This document shows positions 61,501 through 64,000 of a stretch of DNA of 64,000 bases, one piece after another (within the stretch, counting starts at the first letter, position 1; each line of letters opens with the position of its first letter). The notes beneath the pieces were generated by a model. That model had not been told where the DNA came from and searched no databases. It saw only the letters and a list, made by a program, of their open reading frames with translations. The position numbers and the translations under genes were made by a program. This DNA comes from a bacterium (GTDB taxonomy: Bacteria > Armatimonadota > JACIXR01): NCBI GenBank assembly GCA_014360495.1, contig JACIXR010000002.1, forward strand, positions 124,001 through 188,000, given 5' to 3'.

Positions 61501-61517
61501 GCCCGCCTTCGGCGGGC
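61501..61517. repeat. Perfect GC-rich hairpin in the intergenic region
   Basis: GCCCGCC-TTC-GGCGGGC, a 7-bp stem with 3-nt loop, in the otherwise AT-rich 297-bp gap 61327-61623. It is not followed by a T run on the plus strand. On the minus strand the nearest T run is about 20 bases away. It could be a terminator remnant or a small palindromic repeat; I saw no second copy in the window. Confidence 0.6.
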
Positions 61518-61623
61518 TCGCATTGGTAGTTGGTTTCCTTTCTACTTTTCGATTTCAAAGCGAATAATTGCGTAGCGAATTTTTCTCGTTAAAATTGTTT
61601 TAAACATGAAAGGAGGGATAGAA

Positions 61624-62670
61624 ATGCTCAAGGCGAAACAAATTCTCTTCCCTAGAGCGAACGAAGTTGAGCTTGAGGAATTAGATTTCGACCCAACTCC
61701 CGCTCCCGATGATGTAATCATCAAGGGAATCGTAAGTGTTATAAGCGCTGGAACGGAGCTATCCTGCCTTGCTGGAACCGCTAAATGGGCTCGCTTCCCT
61801 TTCCGCCCAGGCTATGGGATGATAGGTGAGGTCATAGCTGTGGGTGAGAAGGTTGAAGGGTTAAAGGAAGGCGATATAATCCTAACCCATAGCAATCACG
61901 CAAGCTATGCGCGGGCGCAGGTGATAACCGTCCCGATTCCTGAAGGTCTTGACCCTTTAAAAGCAGTTTTCGCCAGAATGGCGGATGTCTCCATAACCGC
62001 TTTAAGGGTTAGCTCGGCTGAATTGGGGGATAGGGTTGCAGTAATTGGTATGGGATTGGTGGGAAATCTCTGTGCTCAGCTCTTCAGCTTGGCTGGTTGT
62101 GATGTGATAGGAGTAGACAAAGTTAGAAAACGCTTAGAAGTGGCAAGAGCATGCGGGATTGAGAAGACGATAAATGCAAGCGAGGTAGACGCTGAGGAAG
62201 CAGTTAGAGAATTGACGGAGGGAGAGGGTTGTGAAATCGTTGTTGATGCTACAGGCAGTCCTCAAGTCTCGGCAACGGCTTGGAAATACGCCGCTCCCTA
62301 CGGGGAAGTCATCCTCTTGGGCTCCTTTTTCCAAAGGCCCCATGAGATGAATGTCACAGAGCTCTTGGAGCGAATCCATTTGTCAGAGTTCGGCTGTATA
62401 ACTTATAAGGGAGCCCACGAATGGCGATATCCCGTTAGGGATGAGAGGAAGGACTTCTTCCGCCTGGGCTGGCCTAAATACGAGCGTCAGAAGCATAGCG
62501 TGGAAAGAAATGCAAGGATTAATCTATCATTAATCGCTCAAGGAAAGCTGAAAGTTGAACCTCTCTTGACGCATCTCCTCAAGCCGGAACAATGCAGGGA
62601 GGCATATTTGGGCTTGAGGGATAATCCCGAGGAATATCTCGGCGTCGTCTTCGACTGGCGAGGGGCTTAA
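61624..62670 (+). CDS. MDR-family dehydrogenase (alcohol dehydrogenase-like)
   Basis: About 348 aa with a GroES-like N-terminal domain and a Rossmann domain (RVAVIGMGLVGNLCAQLFSL). The canonical zinc-site CGTD and GHE are SAGTELSCLAG and PGYGMIGE here, the BchC-like/'SAGTE' subgroup, so catalytic zinc is doubtful. ATG 61624 is preferred because AAAGGAGGG (61609-61617) directly precedes it; ATG 61606 lies upstream of that site. Likely a sugar- or polyol-linked oxidoreductase. Confidence 0.85.
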   Translation: MLKAKQILFPRANEVELEELDFDPTPAPDDVIIKGIVSVISAGTELSCLAGTAKWARFPFRPGYGMIGEVIAVGEKVEGLKEGDIILTHSNHASYARAQVITVPIPEGLDPLKAVFARMADVSITALRVSSAELGDRVAVIGMGLVGNLCAQLFSLAGCDVIGVDKVRKRLEVARACGIEKTINASEVDAEEAVRELTEGEGCEIVVDATGSPQVSATAWKYAAPYGEVILLGSFFQRPHEMNVTELLERIHLSEFGCITYKGAHEWRYPVRDERKDFFRLGWPKYERQKHSVERNARINLSLIAQGKLKVEPLLTHLLKPEQCREAYLGLRDNPEEYLGVVFDWRGA

Positions 62671-62673
62671 GCC

Positions 62674-64000
62674 CTAAAGCTTCTCCAGCTTTCCTTCGTC
62701 ACTGAGGAAGAGGTCGTTCCCCTTCTCGTCTTCAAGCCGGAGGAATAACCCCCAGTCTCCGCCACCATTCGCTACCTCAACGAGGATGAGGTTCCTCCCC
62801 GTCCTCAGCTGGGCTATACAGGAATCCTGGTCCCTCCTCGCCCCTCTGAGAGCCAGAACCTCTTGCACAAGCTCTCCATTGACCCATATGCGCATTGCAT
62901 CGTCGCTTCCAGCGAATATCTTTAACTTTATCGGTTCATCGCTGTAGATTTCCCTCACAACATAACCAGCCACATCAGTCGTCCTGCCCAGTTCGCCATA
63001 ATATTTTGCAAAATCAACGAAAGCATCCCCGGGGTTTATCTCTATCAAAGGCTGAGATAGGGCAGAGGAGATTATTGTCTCCAATTCTTCCTCGCTTATT
63101 GCCGGGAAGCTTTTCTTATCCTTCCACTCCTTCGTAATTTTAGAGAAACGCCATCTCCTCACCCAAGGGCCAATGAGAAGGGAATGAATTACCCTATCCC
63201 TTGATTCATCCCAGGGGATAAGCTTTCCATCATCACTCAAGAAGAGCTTCTTCCCGCTCTCGTCCTCAAATCTCAAAATCAATCCCCATCCGCCTTCCCA
63301 GTTGTCTACTTCAACCAAGAGGCGATTCTCCCCCTCCTGCAGGTCAACCTCGGTTGAATCTTCGTCGGGACGAACACCCCGGAGAGTTAGAACATCTTTT
63401 ACAAGCTTTCCGTTCAGCCAAATCCTCAACGAATCATCGCTCCCTGTAAGGATTCTTATCCTGCGAGGGGAATCGCTATTGATTCGCCGGAAGGCGTAGC
63501 CAGCAATGTGTTCCTTCCTGGATTTGAATACCCTTGTGAAATCAATTATTGGACCGGGGAAGCGAACCAAAGGCGATGAACTCGCTGCTCTTTCTATTTC
63601 CCTTAATTTCTCATCGGAAAGAGAAGGGAAGGAATTGTAATCTCTCCAATCAATTGTTTGACTTGCGAACTGCCAATTCTGGACACAAGGAGCAACCAAA
63701 AGACCTTCCAACCCGTAATAGAAATCGTTTCCCTCTCCATCAAATATGCGGATATTAACATCTTTAATAGAGCCTATTTTTCTCCCTAACTCCCGCAAGG
63801 GAACCAACACTTCTTTATTCAAGCTCTCTTTGAAGAGAGGGACATAAAAGTTGGACTCGCCCTTGTAATCGAATCCAAAGAACTTCAAGCCGTAATCGCA
63901 ACGAGCGATTAGAGCCAACCTATCCCTATCAATGTAAACATCCATTGCCTTCTCATCTTTCCATTCCCTCTTATCAAGGGCGAACCATCTGCTTGCCAGC
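62674..64000 (-). CDS. Tandem-repeat carbohydrate-binding-like protein, 5'-truncated by window edge
   Basis: Coding continues without a stop past ATG 63945 to the window edge (codons read WFALDKREWKDEKAMDVY), so the true start is outside. The C-terminal 423 residues show an N-terminal beta region (DVYIDRDRLALIARCDYGLK) resembling sugar-binding modules. Two ~175-residue repeats follow: each has GSDDSLRIWLNGKLVKDVLT or GSDDAMRIWVNGELVQEVLA, then LRG(V/A)R, then (W)GL(I/F)LRFED-type stretches and LFLSD(D/E)GKL. No enzyme motif is seen. It is convergent with the MDR gene, three bases away. Confidence 0.72.
   Translation of the reverse strand, partial: LASRWFALDKREWKDEKAMDVYIDRDRLALIARCDYGLKFFGFDYKGESNFYVPLFKESLNKEVLVPLRELGRKIGSIKDVNIRIFDGEGNDFYYGLEGLLVAPCVQNWQFASQTIDWRDYNSFPSLSDEKLREIERAASSSPLVRFPGPIIDFTRVFKSRKEHIAGYAFRRINSDSPRRIRILTGSDDSLRIWLNGKLVKDVLTLRGVRPDEDSTEVDLQEGENRLLVEVDNWEGGWGLILRFEDESGKKLFLSDDGKLIPWDESRDRVIHSLLIGPWVRRWRFSKITKEWKDKKSFPAISEEELETIISSALSQPLIEINPGDAFVDFAKYYGELGRTTDVAGYVVREIYSDEPIKLKIFAGSDDAMRIWVNGELVQEVLALRGARRDQDSCIAQLRTGRNLILVEVANGGGDWGLFLRLEDEKGNDLFLSDEGKLEKL

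Noticed and set aside
61501-61517. Rho-independent terminator
   Set aside because: No adjacent T run on either strand.
1-64000. CRISPR array, prophage, toxin-antitoxin or restriction system
   Set aside because: No regularly spaced repeats, phage structural genes, nuclease or methylase motifs were seen.

Overview
This window looks like an ordinary chromosomal segment of a diderm, probably thermophilic, heterotrophic bacterium with intermediate GC. It holds LptC and LptA homologues (so an outer membrane), a bacterial InfC/L35/L20 block, and many secreted glycoside hydrolases. It also has several xylose-isomerase-like TIM barrels, a URO-D-family protein and two copies of a DUF6785-type membrane protein. 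That mix resembles Armatimonadota and neighbouring uncultured hot-spring lineages, but this is an inference from gene content only. There is no phage, transposase, CRISPR array or rRNA.

Layout. 1-5162 (+): 5'-truncated relA/spoT, dtd, a TPR gene, an archaeal-type phosphoglycerate mutase and trmI, tightly packed. 21695-5185 (-): a long run of lptC, lptA, a MEMO-family gene, UPF0280, three uncharacterised or envelope genes (zinc ribbon, secreted protein, CsgG-like), dxs, an IolB-like isomerase, an MFS/spermidine-synthase fusion, a sugar isomerase, DUF6785 copy B, a GH39-like hydrolase and DUF6785 copy A. 21751-27901: carbohydrate genes on both strands (three sugar-acid or sugar enzymes, a secreted agarase-like hydrolase, a Gfo/Idh oxidoreductase). 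27898-34139 (+): tRNA-Leu(GAG), pstSCA without pstB, leuCDB, comEA-like. 39199-34142 (-): tRNA-Val(GAC), a URO-D-family gene, thrS, infC, rpmI, rplT, pheS. 47787-39244 (-): TPR, a RACo-like corrinoid activator, a corrinoid protein, ackA, purA, uppP, an APC permease, a small membrane protein and a UspA-like protein. 47908-50877 (+): aroC, aroK, aroB. 58576-50940 (-): glgA, a PpiC lipoprotein, a sigma factor, a nucleotide-sugar dehydrogenase, a PASTA kinase-like protein, rpe and an HDAC-family hydrolase. 61326-58762 (-): a secreted six-hairpin glycosidase with a CBM32-like tail. 61624-64000: an MDR dehydrogenase (+) and a 5'-truncated tandem-repeat protein (-).

Themes. Most intra-operon genes overlap by 1-4 bases (ATGA or TAATG) and have good Shine-Dalgarno sites. 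Several operon heads instead lack a Shine-Dalgarno and have a -10 hexamer ending 7-10 nt before the start codon, which suggests leaderless mRNAs. Clear sigma70-type promoters (TTGACT, 17-18 bp, TATAAT) drive both tRNAs. The tRNA-Val promoter probably also drives the URO-D/thrS/infC/rpmI/rplT/pheS operon, whose first start codon lies only 10 nt after the tRNA CCA end.

Most likely new biology: the DUF6785-GH39-DUF6785 module. Its two membrane-protein copies share a 1,069-bp block with no differences but diverge sharply in one C-terminal patch, and a fragment of the upstream isomerase was duplicated with them. Next is the corrinoid protein/RACo pair, which has no adjacent methyltransferase.
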